A stretch of DNA of 64,000 bases. It comes from Argyresthia goedartella (taxonomy: Eukaryota > Arthropoda > Insecta > Lepidoptera > Argyresthiidae). Location: positions 7,502,001 to 7,566,000 of the forward strand of contig OX463813.1 in the NCBI GenBank assembly GCA_949825045.1, given 5' to 3'. The notes below the pieces were generated by a model. That model saw only the letters and a program-made list of their open reading frames with translations. It searched no databases and was not told where the DNA came from. The position numbers were made by a program, and so were the translations under genes. The first letter of the stretch is position 1; each line of letters opens with the position of its first letter. Positions 32,738-44,049 of this stretch are shown piece after piece.

Positions 32738-34850
32738 TAGTCAGTCAACGAACGGTTTTAGATGGAAAATCTGTAAACAGAATGTTTGGCTTTATGACTT
32801 CGAAACTTTATTTGGAATTGTTAGGAGATAAACATCTGAGGTGAGTCCTAGGAGGGGGGACACAAAGGGGACCTTCCCTTTTTTGGTATTTTGTTTACAT
32901 CTCGAAAGCGACGCGACATAGGAATTTTTGTTGTATAGTGCATAATGAAAGCTGATAAAATTCTCTACAACTTTGATTCTTTAAACTTTTTACCTAGTCC
33001 CGATCATTGTGTCAGCTCTGAAAAAATACACTTTTTTACCTCACTTTTTTGTCAAACATAATTTTGAAACAGTTAATGAGGCAAAATGGCCCAAAAAAAA
33101 TTGAGTTAAATTGGTCTTTAAAATATATGTATATAATCAGAATCACTAGCTGACCCCGCGAACTTTTTACCGCCTTTACAATCAATAATAAGTCAAATGT
33201 CAATTGCAGAAGACGGCGGAGTTTACAAACAAAATTTATTTTAAAAAAAATACTGTATATATTTTTTCCGATATTTTAATAGTTATTCTGCTATTTGGGG
33301 CGGAGACGCATCCAAGAAATAAGAGATCATTAAAATTGGTCAAGTCATTCTTTAGTTATTATTGGTGTAACTAACCCGATTTTGTTTTATAAGTATATAG
33401 GGCGTAAAGAGAGGTGTAGTCATGTTTTAGGAGGTTGTTATGGGCATCATTCTGAACAACTTTCACTATGAAACGGATTTGGTCAGCTAATCGACCGGCC
33501 CAAACTGAATGACTACAATATGACACCTAACAAATTTGTCATCTACCATCGAAAATTTCGGAGCTCATAATCCCGGAAAACTATTAGGAACTGGCAAAAA
33601 GTGTATAGAATTAAAGTTTGTTATTAATATGTTTATTAATTATATTATATAAGTATGTATATTAATTAAAGTTGTAGTGAATTTTATCATCTTTCATTAT
33701 TATTTTTTATTTATTTTTTCTTATATATTTTATAAGCCAATACATCTTATGATTAAGTCGGCTTAGCTTTCATTATGTGGTACAACAAACATTTCTAAGA
33801 TTCGCCGTTTATGAGATTTTAGCAAAAAAATAAAAACGGGACCTTCTTTGTGGCCCCATTCTAGGGCTCACTTTTATTATGTTTGTCTCCTAACTAGTCC
33901 AAACATAGTTCCTAAGTCAAACTTTTTACTTTCGACTTTTCCATCTAGACCTCACTTGTTAGCACACATTGACTGAGCTATTAGTTTTATTATTGGCAAA
34001 TCGCGGTGATTATATTGCTTAAACATATGAACGATTCGATAAAATAAGCATTTAATTATTTGTTATTCTAAGTAATTACAAAATGATTGACGAAATTAAA
34101 TCAAACACGGAAACGAATACAACTAAAAAATACATACCTAAATGCAACTAACCGTGATGTGATTACTTTAATGAGATCCTATTCTGCTCCCATGTGCTTA
34201 TCGAAAATCAGTTAAATGATTATTTTAATTCTGCCTTTGAACGCCATTTTAGCATGATAGGAAATTACCTTTTTGTCGGTACAGTCGGCAAAAGATATTT
34301 TATAAAAATTTTATCTTTGGCAACTGCCGTTAACGACAATTTTGCTAATGTGGACAAGCTGCACTCGTTGAGCCGAGACTGCTGCACGTCTATACGGTTA
34401 GTAGGACATGCACCCGGAACAAACAAATACTTATACTTATACAAATTATATAGTATATATGTATCTGTACATATGTTAAGCACAAAATTCCTACTTTAAA
34501 CACGAATCTCATTCTCACGAAAGAATATTAGAGCTTCTACTAACTTACCTGAGAAATTAGTTAATATTGAAGATAAGCTCAAAGGAAGTAGAATTTTGAA
34601 AAGTGTAGCGACTCTTTCTTATTTAATTGATAAATATCTTTAATTTATACAGGATGTCTAGATTTTCACAGTTAGATAAGATAAGATATTTAATTCATAT
34701 TTTTTTTACATGTCAATTTATTTACATTTGGAGTTAACAAATATATATATATATATAGTCAATAATCAAATTCAATTCAAATAATAAATTACAATGTCAA
34801 TAATTTTTTTTTTAATAGAAAGTCAGAGTTAATTGGTAATAGTAATAAAA
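32738..34850. other. Non-coding, AT-rich
   Basis: Several short open frames show no motif. Around 33140-33240 the sequence resembles a common moth repeat (agctgaccccgcgaac). The part after 34640 is probably LINE 3' UTR with a (ta)n run at about 34742-34760. Confidence 0.4.
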
Positions 34851-36270
34851 TTAAAAGTAAGAACAACAAAATAATGTCAATAGACTAAAATAATACGCTT
34901 GGCGTAAGAAATTCATTATAGTGGTAGAACGATTGCTCGACAAGCCAGTGCCTTTCAGTCTGAATTTAAAGATTTGCGTGCAGGGAGCGGAAGTGATTTC
35001 GTCCGGCAGACGGTTAAAGACTGACGGGCCCGCGATGTGAGTGAGCCTAGCGGCTTTCTCCAGCGCGCGGTGCGGAATGACGAGCTTCCCAGCGGCGGAA
35101 TTCCGTGTATTGAACCCGTGGGTGCCGTGGTGGGAGCCCAAATATCTGGAAAATCACTATGGAAGGCAGCGTCATGATCCCTAGTGCCTTGAAGTGTGGT
35201 CGAGCTAAGGCGTCCCATGCGACTCGCGCTATTACTCTTAGGGCTCGTTTTTGCATTTTGAAGTCGCGTTCCCAGTCGGAAGCGCGTCCCCACAGTTCGG
35301 CGCTGTAATGAAGTAGAGAGTGTACGGTGGCGAAACAGCAAGAGCGTACGACGCCTGTGGGTACAGTCCTTGCCAATCGGCTGAGCGCAAAGCGGGCGCC
35401 GCCAAGTCTTCCACACAACTTGTTGATGTGGTGTTCCCACTTCCCAGCATAGTCCTCTGTCCAGCTCGAAGCCCAAAAATGTGGTGGTTAGCACGATCGC
35501 ATTTCCCCCTACTCTGGTCGTTATTGCCCTGGGGGGATGACCTCCGAAGTAGAAGTGGAGAAACTGGGTCTTTTTCTGATTCAGGACCAATCCGTTTTCC
35601 CTGAACCAGCTGGACAGAGAAGTCGCGGTTTCGTTCAATCTTTGCTCCAGAAGATCGATATTACGTGCGCTCACCACCGCCGCGACGTCGTCCGCGTACA
35701 TGAGTACCTCTGCGGTGTCGACATCTTGTGGGAGGTCGCTATGGAGCAACGAGAACATGATATTTGACAAAGATGAGCCCTGGGCTACACCCATCGTGGT
35801 GGCATTAGGGTCAGACGCGGCCCCACTACCACCGCTGCGATCTGCGACCTTCCTTTCATGAAGTCGGTCAGCAGGGAGTGAGCGGGATCGGCTATACCAT
35901 AGTGTCTTAGCTTTGCAGCGAGGACGACGTGATCCGCAACATCAAATGCTTTGGATAAGTCACAGAACAGCACCGCAACCTGAAGTTTCCGCTCCCGAGA
36001 GAGCACAATGCGGCTCACTACGTCTCTTGCGAGCGCGGTCGTAGAGCGGCCCTCTCGATTTGTTGATGTTAGGGGCTCAATCAGACGCGTATTGAGACCG
36101 TTTACGAGCACCTTAGCTACCGCAGGTATTACGGAAACAGCCAGTCTATAGCCATCAATATCGTCTCTTTTACCCTTTCCTTTAAATATTGGAGAAGTTT
36201 TACTTAGTTTAAGCACAGTGGAGTACACTCCTTAGCTGACGCATTGGTTATATACGTCAGCTAGCGTTTG
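34851..36270 (-). pseudogene. LINE reverse transcriptase, three frameshifts
   Basis: Minus strand: LADVYNQCVS, stop, VLKLSKTSPIFKGKGKRDDI and VLFCDLSKAFDVADHVVLAA. A shift at about 35790 leads to GVAQGSSLSNIMFSLLHSDL and VLMYADDVAAVVSARN (catalytic YADD). A shift near 35430 leads to CGRLGGARFALSRLARTV, LHYSAELWGRASDWERD and FKALGIMTLPSIVIFQ. A last shift leads to GHNTR-like NTRNSAAGKLVIPHRALEK and SVFNRLPDEI. GC content is high compared with its surroundings. This is a nearly complete RT domain of a Jockey-type LINE, inactivated. Confidence 0.75.
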
Positions 36271-36279
36271 TTGGGATAA

Positions 36280-36358
36280 GTGGGTAGTGAAATAATAAAC
36301 AGTCTTGAACTTGATCTCTGGTCTTATTTACAACTTCTACATGGCGCAGCCGGTAGGA
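36280..36358 (+). repeat. LTR 3' end with tRNA-Ser-type primer-binding site
   Basis: A short LTR tail containing AATAAA ends cttctaca at 36341 and is followed at once by TGGCGCAGCCGGTAGGA. That is one base different from the tRNA-Ser PBS used by several insect gypsy elements. Only about 60 bases of LTR and little interior survive, and a repeat of ttacaacttctaca follows. It sits between two parts of one LINE type. Confidence 0.55.
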
Positions 36359-36369
36359 TATTTACAACT

Positions 36370-36960
36370 TCTACAGCGTTCGGGACAGGGGCAATGCGCC
36401 CAAGTGAAGTAGGTCCATCGATATTGTAAATAAATATCCTTCGTGGTCTTTTTGGGTATGCGTGAGGTGATAATGCAGAGGACCTAAACTGGAGAAAATG
36501 CGCGTAGCTTCAGCGAGCGGTCAGTGGGCGAGCGGGCCAGAGCTAGGGTGGCGCAGGCGGCGCGAATATTCATGGGGGGCGTTCCGCAGGCAGCGGCAGC
36601 TCCGCAGAAGCTCGAGTTAATCGCATTCACCGTATCCGTTCTTGACTGAAACTTCTCACCAGCGGAGTTCTTTACAACGTCTGTGAGATCAATTCTGAGG
36701 TTTGTACTTTTGCCTCGTTTCTTGTTTACAATAGTCCGTACAGCTTTGTTCGCGTTTTTATTGTTCTTAATGATATTTGTGTAGAATGTTCATTTTGTAT
36801 TTTGTAGCAGCATATTATATTTAGTGTTTAATTTATCAATGATAGGGGAAAGAATAGTACAATCATTAGTAGAGTTAGTTCGATTATGTCAAATAGTAGG
36901 TTTTTTATATTTTTTATATCAAGCGAGATCCAGCTGTTTTCTTGGGTTGGTTCAAACGTT
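36370..36960 (-). pseudogene. LINE endonuclease-RT linker fragment
   Basis: The minus strand reads IIDKLNTKYNMLLQNTK, FYTNIIKNNKNANKAVRTIV, KSTNLRIDLTDVVKNSAGEK, TDTVNAINSSFCGAAAACGT, LKLRAFSPV and ITSRIPKKTTKDIY. This is the linker region preceding RT. It is collinear with the RT at 34851-36270, so both may be one LINE, split by the LTR scrap at 36280-36358. Confidence 0.65.
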
Positions 36961-37310
36961 TTAGTGGGAAGCATATGTCAAAGCTATTGGATATTATTTT
37001 GAATATAGACGCTGCTAAGCGCTCCGCAGATGTGTTGTTTTGTTCACAAAACAAAGTATTTCGTTTCAGTCGACGGCGAGTATCGCAGAGACAAAGTTGT
37101 GGCGGTTTAGGGCGCTATTCTGTCTACCTACCTCTGTCGCCGCAGGCAAACTTTGGCGCGTGGCGAACGCGGGCGCGCATGGCACAGTGGTCGCTGGATC
37201 TCCACGAAACTCGGCTGGCTATTCCCCCCGCCCAGCTGCGAGGCGCGGGGGCGCGGTTGAAACCAGTTGACAAATTTCACTCGCGGCGGCCACACTGAGG
37301 TAGGCTCACT
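36961..37310. other. CpG-rich stretch
   Basis: About 300 bases are strongly GC- and CpG-rich against an AT-rich background. The open frames here are composition-driven and share no motif. It may be a decayed GC-rich transposon or a promoter island. Confidence 0.35.
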
Positions 37311-39245
37311 GGAAGCCCGATAATAAAGGAGGCATGTCTCTTCGACGCGTCACATATTTGAATGCTTATGCATTCAAATAAATCTTGATTTGGGCATCTG
37401 CTACGTCAGACTTGGTTTTTACAGACCATTGAAGAGCACGGCAAATTACAATCATCAGTAAAATAAGTTTTTCGGACCTAATTTAACAAAAACAAGTGAA
37501 AGCTTTTTGTGTGCAAATCTTTATAAAAACATTCTTAGTTAATTATCTTTTATTTAAGGTATTATTGACGTAGATACCTCACACATTCTTGAAGTTACGA
37601 GTTTATGACCTACTAACCAGTTTGAGTGAGAAAAATATACTTTTTAGACAGTCTTTTTAATTATAATCTTTCCAATTATTTATTTAACTTTTAACAGCTC
37701 GAGTGCGAGTTAAAATAGTGATACCCTAATGTGTTACCGATTCGATTTTTTTTTACAATCGATTTTATTCATGAACAAGTTTTAATTGACTTAACACATT
37801 TATATTTTATATTTTACATTTTTTTAATAATATTCTCAGGTATTTGAGTTAGGTACCTATTTATATATTAAAATAAACCATTTCTATTATGTAAATATTT
37901 TATCACTTCCGACGGCAATTACCGTTAAAAATATTAAATTTATATAGTATTTTTGTCAATTATGAAACGGCAACACTGGACGCGGCGGCGACGCCATTTT
38001 GTTGTCACTCACAACGAGACGCCTGCCGTGGTAGTTACTACATTTTCCGTTCGCTGAGTGTTAGTCCAGATTTTTCATACGTCGAATTAAGTATTTATAT
38101 TCCTCCGTATTGATTTACTTGTAAATTCTTAAGTTTGGTTGGGTTGAGCTTATCGTTCTTCCTTTCTGTCAAAATGCCAAAAGATAAGGTGCTTAACCTC
38201 TCCTTTCCCGGGAGTTCGAGACGTCAAAAACGACAAATACCGGAGTGTTTTTGAGCGTGCGGGCTGCGCGGCACTTGACTAATATATCAAGTGATTCTGT
38301 TGGAATGGTAACACTTAGAATTATGGGAGTTGTATATCTGAGTAGCTAATGAAACCCTCTTTTACACAATGTGTAGAAAATGTCAATGTGACCTTAGTTT
38401 ATTTTTGTACTGGCATGAGAAACACAGACTTCTATGAAAATGCTCCCTCTCGACACAAATCTAGCCGACATCAGAAAATTATCAACAACATGTACATGTT
38501 GTTTGATACCTACGTAATCTACACAAAATAACCTTTTCAAAACAATAAAAACATTAGGGTGTTCTTATAGAAACTTTCGAATATTTCAGCGTTTCAAATT
38601 TTCATAAAATACGGAAAGTAAACTGACGCATCGCGCGAATTATGCAAATCTTGTGAAATTATTTGTGAAGAGACTAGACTACCTAGCGTTATATTTCTTA
38701 GTTCCTAGGATAGGTAATTTATTCAATAAGAGGAAAACAAGTGGTATTTGCCACTAAATCATAAATGATAAGTGTGAGGACGCCATATCTCGCAAGGAAA
38801 GTATAAAATAGGTAGAAATCAACACTTTGTACTATTATTGAATTTATAGGCAATAGGTGATACTTATCATTCTAGAATTAGTGGTTCTAAGTAGAAGACA
38901 AACTAGGCTTTCTAACAGTGTATCGTACTATGTACCTTTTCATACAAAAATAATTCAAAATCATGCATGTTATTTCGTGTCACGGTGTGTTGTTTCTGGG
39001 CTTTCTCAAGGTCTCGGCAGGTGTACGATATGCGTTTATACAGAGTGTGCAAAGATGGAACGAAGAAAATGTTTCGCCGTGATTTGATTCTAGGTAAAAT
39101 AGCTAAACTGGTGTTTCGTTCGTGTAGGTATGGTGTAAGTTTGAGTTAACTAGTATTTAGTTGTTATGTGTATATGAAGTGTTTCCACGCGGCTCCGTTC
39201 ACGCGCAAGTACAGATACCTACTGTTCTTACAAAGTGTAATATTG
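37311..39245. other. Non-coding stretch with a possible housekeeping-type promoter
   Basis: A perfect 11-bp hairpin with loop ttat lies at about 37351-37376. Near 37985-38010 a CpG-rich segment holds gcgacgccattttg, which matches the YY1/Pho-type CGCCATTTT motif. An ATG at 38174 opens only MPKDKVLNLSFPGSSRRQ before a stop, so no gene is claimed. A 20-bp palindrome (aacaacatgtacatgttgtt) is near 38486. Confidence 0.35.
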
Positions 39246-39328
39246 TGTAATATTGTGTTAACTAGTGTTATGCGAGATCAGATATGTACTTTTGACAATT
39301 TAGTGTAAGATTACACAAATTTGTAAAA
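39246..39328 (+). repeat. Left inverted arm of the piggyBac-like element
   Basis: It contains the blocks tattgtgttaac, agatatgtacttttgac and attacacaaatttgtaaaa. All are found inverted at the other end, with different spacer lengths (17 and 1 nt here; about 36 and 18 nt at the right). Confidence 0.65.
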
Positions 39329-39426
39329 AATAAACAATTATTTGAAATGTGTAATTAGTAATTAGCTACCACCTACCTAATGTGTAATTGTGTAATTAGG
39401 TTTTGGAAAAATAAAAAAGAACAAAA

Positions 39427-39768
39427 ATTTATATAGTTATATATTCACATTCTTTATTGCCCTGTGCATAAAAATGTACTTAAAAGAAATTTTATAACAA
39501 CAGGCGAGCTTATCTCTAAAAAGATATTTCTTCCAGCAAAATTTATATAGTTATATATTCATATTCTTTATTGCCCTGTGCATAAAAATGTACTTAAAAG
39601 AAATTTTATAACAACAGGCGAGCTTATCTCTAAAAAGATATTTCTTCCAGCAAAATTTATATAGTTATATATTCATATTCTTTATTGCCCTGTGCATAAA
39701 AATGTACTTAAAAGAAATTTTATAACAACAGGCGAGCTTATCTCTAAAAAGATATTTCTTCCAGCAAA
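39427..39768. repeat. Three tandem copies of a 114-bp unit
   Basis: Units start at 39427, 39541 and 39655 with the exact period 114 and near-identical sequence. On the minus strand each unit carries gggcaataaaga, so three poly(A) signals lie in tandem downstream of the transposase stop. The unit resembles 3' UTR ends of moth retroposons. Confidence 0.9.
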
Positions 39769-40014
39769 CCTGGGCGAGACATAATTGTTTAAAAAACAGG
39801 ACAGTACTAATGCACAATGAAACTGTATACATTATATTTACACACACACGAGTACACAATTATGGAAAAGTAGTAAACAGTAAGTAAGTAGGTAAACAAT
39901 TCTATACAAGTTCTTAGATAGTTGTTTGACTGATATTTGTAACTTTTACCGTATAAAAAATGGAATAAAGTACACAATTACGGAAAAATGAAAAAGAATT
40001 TTGTTGCAAATGTT

Positions 40015-40285
40015 AAAGTAAACAATTTCTATACAAGTTATAAGATAGTTAGGTAGTTGGCCACAAATAGAAATTGTTATTTACACAAACGCATAAATAT
40101 TAGACACATAAAAATTCCACACAAAAAGATAGAAACATTGCAACTGTTAAAGTAAACAATTTCTATACAAGTTATAAGATAGTTAGGTAGTTGGCCACAA
40201 ATAGAAATTGTTATTTACACAAACACATAAACATTAGACACATACACACATAAAAATTACACACAAAAAGATAGAAACATCCGGA
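40015..40285. repeat. Two copies of a 134-bp direct repeat
   Basis: The block around ttctatacaagttataagat starts near 40021 and again near 40155. A more diverged third start lies near 39893. Confidence 0.8.
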
Positions 40286-40344
40286 TCGCTAACGCTATGA
40301 AGGAGGAGAATTACAATCACACACTGATGGCTGATTTAGATGTG

Positions 40345-40570
40345 TCTAGCAAGACATAAATGCCCTCAGGAGTCATTGAGCGATTTTATCTCAGCAGGGA
40401 CGTGTGCCCTTTTGCGATTCATCGTCCCAATGACATCAGTAGCACGGGATTTGAGGTACCTCGTCAAGGGCATTTGGTTATATCAATTGTCCATGAAAGC
40501 GATTGCGACTCATCAACTTCCTGAAGGCAGGCATTCCCAACACACCAGTCTTCCACCAGTTTGATGCTGC
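40345..40570 (-). pseudogene. Internally deleted duplicate of the piggyBac transposase
   Basis: About 150 bases match 41530-41672 of the transposase. They are joined directly to about 60 bases matching 42068-42125, skipping about 400 bases. The piece is on the same strand, downstream of the intact gene and inside the same inverted arms. It cannot encode a product. Confidence 0.75.
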
Positions 40571-40888
40571 AACGTGGAAGTTATATGATATGGCATATTT
40601 TAGTAGTTTTAGTTACCCACTCAAGCAAGCGATACACCCGACCGAAACCGGTCCAAAGCGAGGTGTGCGTAGTTTTAAAACCCCTATTACAGAGACATAT
40701 TAACCAGCCATCAGTACACAGTCAGATATCAGTCAGTAGGCATGCTAGAATAAGAGGAAAGCTAACATTACAACAATACCGTTTCGAGCTTCTTGCACAA
40801 TTTAAAGTTACATAACACTTTCAATGGAAGACGAAGAGGAACAGATAAACTGTAGAAACGAGAATGGGTACCCATAACATTAAAAGTG

Positions 40889-43877
40889 CTATGGCCCCAA
40901 ATTGGCCAACGTGTGATACTCCAACCAACACTGTCCGAGGCAGAGTCTGACGTTGCACCTACGGCAGAAACTGTTCACGGACGTGCGCTTTCCAAGGGCC
41001 GAGCACCTGCAACATCTCCCCTGCTTCTTCTTCTTGGAATTGCTATAAGTCGGAGCAGGAATCGGGAAATGTTGCGGGTGGTTGTCCAGACGGTGGAAAG
41101 CGGTGTTGCTTGGAGGATTCTCTCGTTGCATCGGTCCCGGACAGAAGAACCGATCAACAAGCCCCTGAGCCACGCTAACCCTTGTTTCCCGGTGCGTAAG
41201 GTTCCGGAATGTTGGGTTACGCGAGAGAATGATGTATGTATTCAACAGGCTGCTGTTAAGCAGCCTGTGGAATACTTTGACATACCACTTCTTCTTACGC
41301 TTCCTCTCAATCAAGTACATGGACAGCATTTGGTCCTTACGATCCACACCGCCCATGTACTGATTGTAGTAGTTTACAAGAAGTGGCTTCACGACATCCA
41401 CCCCAGCTTGGCGGCCAGGAACTTGTTCATCGGTGTGGAATGTAGAAATTGTGGTGACAAGTTTGACATCCATCCAGGAAATCAAAGTGATGTCACCACA
41501 ATGTCTCGCCACCTGCTGTCCCCGCGGCAACACGCGGTCATTGAGCGATTTAATCTCAGCAGGGACGTGTGCCCTATTGCGATTCATCGTCCCAATGACA
41601 TCAGTTGCACGGGATTTGAGGTACCTCGTCAAGGGCAGTTGGTTATACCAATTGTCCATGAAAAGGCAATGCCCCAAATCGAGATACCCATCCATGACTT
41701 CAAGAACGACCTTCGCGGTAACGTTGCTGAACCCATGAATGGACGTCTGGTGCATCGAAGAATCTTTACCCGCGTACAAGAGAGTCTTCAGCAAGTATCC
41801 AGTCGTTGCGTCGCACAGGTCGTAGGACTTGATCCCGAACCTGGCCGCTTTGGTGCGTATGGATTGGACCCAAGAAAGGCGTCCCTTCCATAGAAGCAAC
41901 GACTCGTCCAAACTGAGTTCTCTTCGTGGCGTATACAAACTCGGAAATATATCGTTGCAATGTGTCAAAATGGGGGTAATTTTGAAGATTTTTTTGTGAT
42001 ACGAAGACACACCAGTAGGTTGTTCTTCGTTGTTCACAAAATGGAGAAAACGCGTGAGCATGAAGAAGCGATTGCGACTCATCAACTTCCTGAAGTTTGC
42101 CATTTCCAACATACCAGACTTCCAGTATTCATGGACATTCGTCCTCAAGCACAGCGACATATAGATCAGCACGGCAAATAATACATAAATTTCGTCGACT
42201 GTGGTCTCTCGCCAGTCGTCCAGACTGGCGGGAATATGACCTGTCTCGGATAATTTACTTATTATTTGCCATGCGTATCTATTTGTCTCGGTGACAATCA
42301 TCTCAATGATTGACCGAGGCCACATTCTCAAAAAGATATCCGTAGGATCCTGGGATATAGACTGCGGGCCCGGTGAACGCAGATATGTTTCTGCTTGGCC
42401 AATGAAATTCGAAAAATCACTCGACCAAGAAAAAACATTCGCGTCCGGGCTAGCAGGCGGGCTGACAGCACGCGGGCGCACAGCGGCCGGGCTGTCAGGC
42501 GCACTGACCACAGTTTCCGCCCCAACATCCGGCAGAGATACTTCATCACCTTCCATATCGACAGCCACCTCATGCTCTCCTTGCAATTGTCCTCTCAAAA
42601 ATCCGATTAATTCTTCTGCTTGAACATTCTGCATCTCGGCATACTCTCCTAGAACAGGCAGCGGGCTAACATTCAAATCAAACAAACTTTCTGGTCGCAT
42701 GCATTCTATTTCCTCCGCCTCCGCTACAGCGAAACTCCGCTCTAATTTGCCCGTATCAGACGAAGTTGCAATGACCGCGTCGAAATCGTCAACGTCACTA
42801 TCAGAGATATCCAGTTCACTTCCGGAGTCCTCAATGAAATGTTCATTTACAATATTTTCTATCTCACTTTCATTGAGAACCCGGGAGTGAACTGGCATTC
42901 TCGACGATGACGATGACGACCCAGGCATTGGAGCTGCAGCGCGTTTACGCGCTCCGGATGTTTCTCTAACAATATTTAATGCAGTGGTTGTTGTTGCGGT
43001 GGACACGGAGGCCGCCGTGGCTGTGGCAGCCGTGCCCAACTGTTATGAAAAAAAAAACACACGATTTTAGCAACAAATGAAACAACAGAGGGGGATTGTA
43101 AAGTTTTTTTAATTAAAAGTACTGGATCAAAATACGTACCAGCTCACTCCCACTGCGTTGCTGGAGGTTGCTGGCTGCCGGCTCCTCCCCGCTTCCCGAC
43201 GTCGGCGGCCGCTGCCAGCTGCTGCCAGCTGCTGATGACTGTGAAAATAGAAAAATACATTATTGTATATGGTATGGTACTAGAAAGCATGGAAGGATAG
43301 CTGGAATAGAAGAGTAGGTGCAGGAGAAATGCACAAAGACCCCGCTCAAATGGGCCAGCTGCAGGCAGGCCACACCCTGTTGGAGGAGAAGAATGGTATG
43401 ATACCACCGGTGATCTATCTGCTTGCTAATCAGAATACCTACCACCATTTCTTCAGCCAGCGAGCGCCGGCAGCGCCTTGATGTCGACGGCTGCGGGGAG
43501 GAGTCGCCCTCGCTCCCGCTCCGGCCCAGAGAAGCTGGTTGCTTCACCATCTATAACATAAATAAAATAGGCAAATTAAATATAAACAAAATACCAGACT
43601 GGCAGTCAGTGACATTTGCAGTATAATTATTTGTGTCCTTTTAGTATAAAACTTCACATTTCCCAGGTAAATATTTAATTATACTTGGTAAAACTATATT
43701 CAGACCGTTTAGGCTGCTGAATGGAACAAATTAATGGATATGTATATATATAAATATAAAAGGAAACGAAGCAAAAACGATGCGAGTGAAATTTCAATTA
43801 TTTACCTTCATCCGACCGGAGCGGGAGCGCACATACACCAGCTTCTCATCAAGCTGGGCATGGTAGTCATGATCCAT
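40889..43877 (-). CDS. piggyBac-type transposase with three spliced upstream exons
   Basis: Exon 4 (40889-43039) is a 716-codon open frame with the piggyBac DDE domain. Catalytic Asp are D378 (ELSLDES), D462 (FMDNWYNQ) and D566 (YMGGVDRKDQ) in exon numbering, and a Cys-rich finger occupies residues 676-704. Upstream are three GT-AG exons, all phase 0: 43806-43877 (MDHDYHAQLDEKLVYVRSRS), 43443-43550 (MVKQPASLGRSGSEGDSSPQ) and 43140-43238 (SSAAGSSWQRPPTSGSGEEP). The introns are 255, 204 and 100 bp. Joined, they encode 809 residues with no stop. Another AG lies just before the first ATG, so a 5' UTR exon may exist. Most piggyBac transposases are single-exon, so the split N-terminus is unusual. 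An internal start at residue 38 or 48 of exon 4 would give a conventional protein. In the family this enzyme excises and inserts DNA at TTAA. It is either an active or recently active element or a gene on the way to domestication. Confidence 0.8.
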
Positions 43878-43927
43878 TCTGAAAAAAGTAGCTAAGGCAT
43901 TAGGATCAAAACGTACACTCTGTGCAC

Positions 43928-44049
43928 TTTTACAAATTTGTGTAATTTTGCATTTTTTTGTCATTTTACACTAAATTGTCAAAAGTACATATCTGAACTT
44001 GCAGGCAAACGAATCCGCCTAAAAAGACAAGTTAACACAATATGACACA
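43928..44049 (-). repeat. Right inverted arm of the piggyBac-like element
   Basis: Inverted counterpart of 39246-39328. It lies immediately upstream of the first coding exon of the transposase, the expected place for promoter and terminal repeat. Confidence 0.65.

Larger units (their letters stand above)
39246..44049 (-). mobile_element. piggyBac-like transposon, about 4.8 kb
   Basis: Three blocks at 39246-39328 recur inverted and in the same order at 43928-44049. They are tattgtgttaac, a 29-base block around agatatgtacttttgac, and attacacaaatttgtaaaa. They bracket a piggyBac-type transposase gene (40889-43877). Each end carries TTAA, the piggyBac target (39258-39261 and 44032-44035). The inner ends start CTAGT and CTTGT. 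Similarity continues outside the TTAAs, so the target may have been palindromic or the true ends lie further out. The 3' part also holds two tandem-repeat arrays and a partial second copy of the transposase. Confidence 0.65.

Noticed and set aside
36942..37298. 118-codon and overlapping 76-codon plus-strand ORFs
   Set aside because: They are open because the stretch is GC-rich; overlapping frames are equally open and share no recognisable motif.
38174..38252. ATG after a CGCCATTTT-type promoter as a gene start
   Set aside because: The frame closes after 26 codons and no convincing donor leads to a next exon.
40886..41893. 335-codon plus-strand ORF
   Set aside because: It is exactly antisense to the piggyBac transposase and shows no domain; a shadow of a long coding exon.
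42328..42623. Overlapping ORFs on both strands within the piggyBac N-terminal region
   Set aside because: Alternate frames of the transposase exon without independent support.
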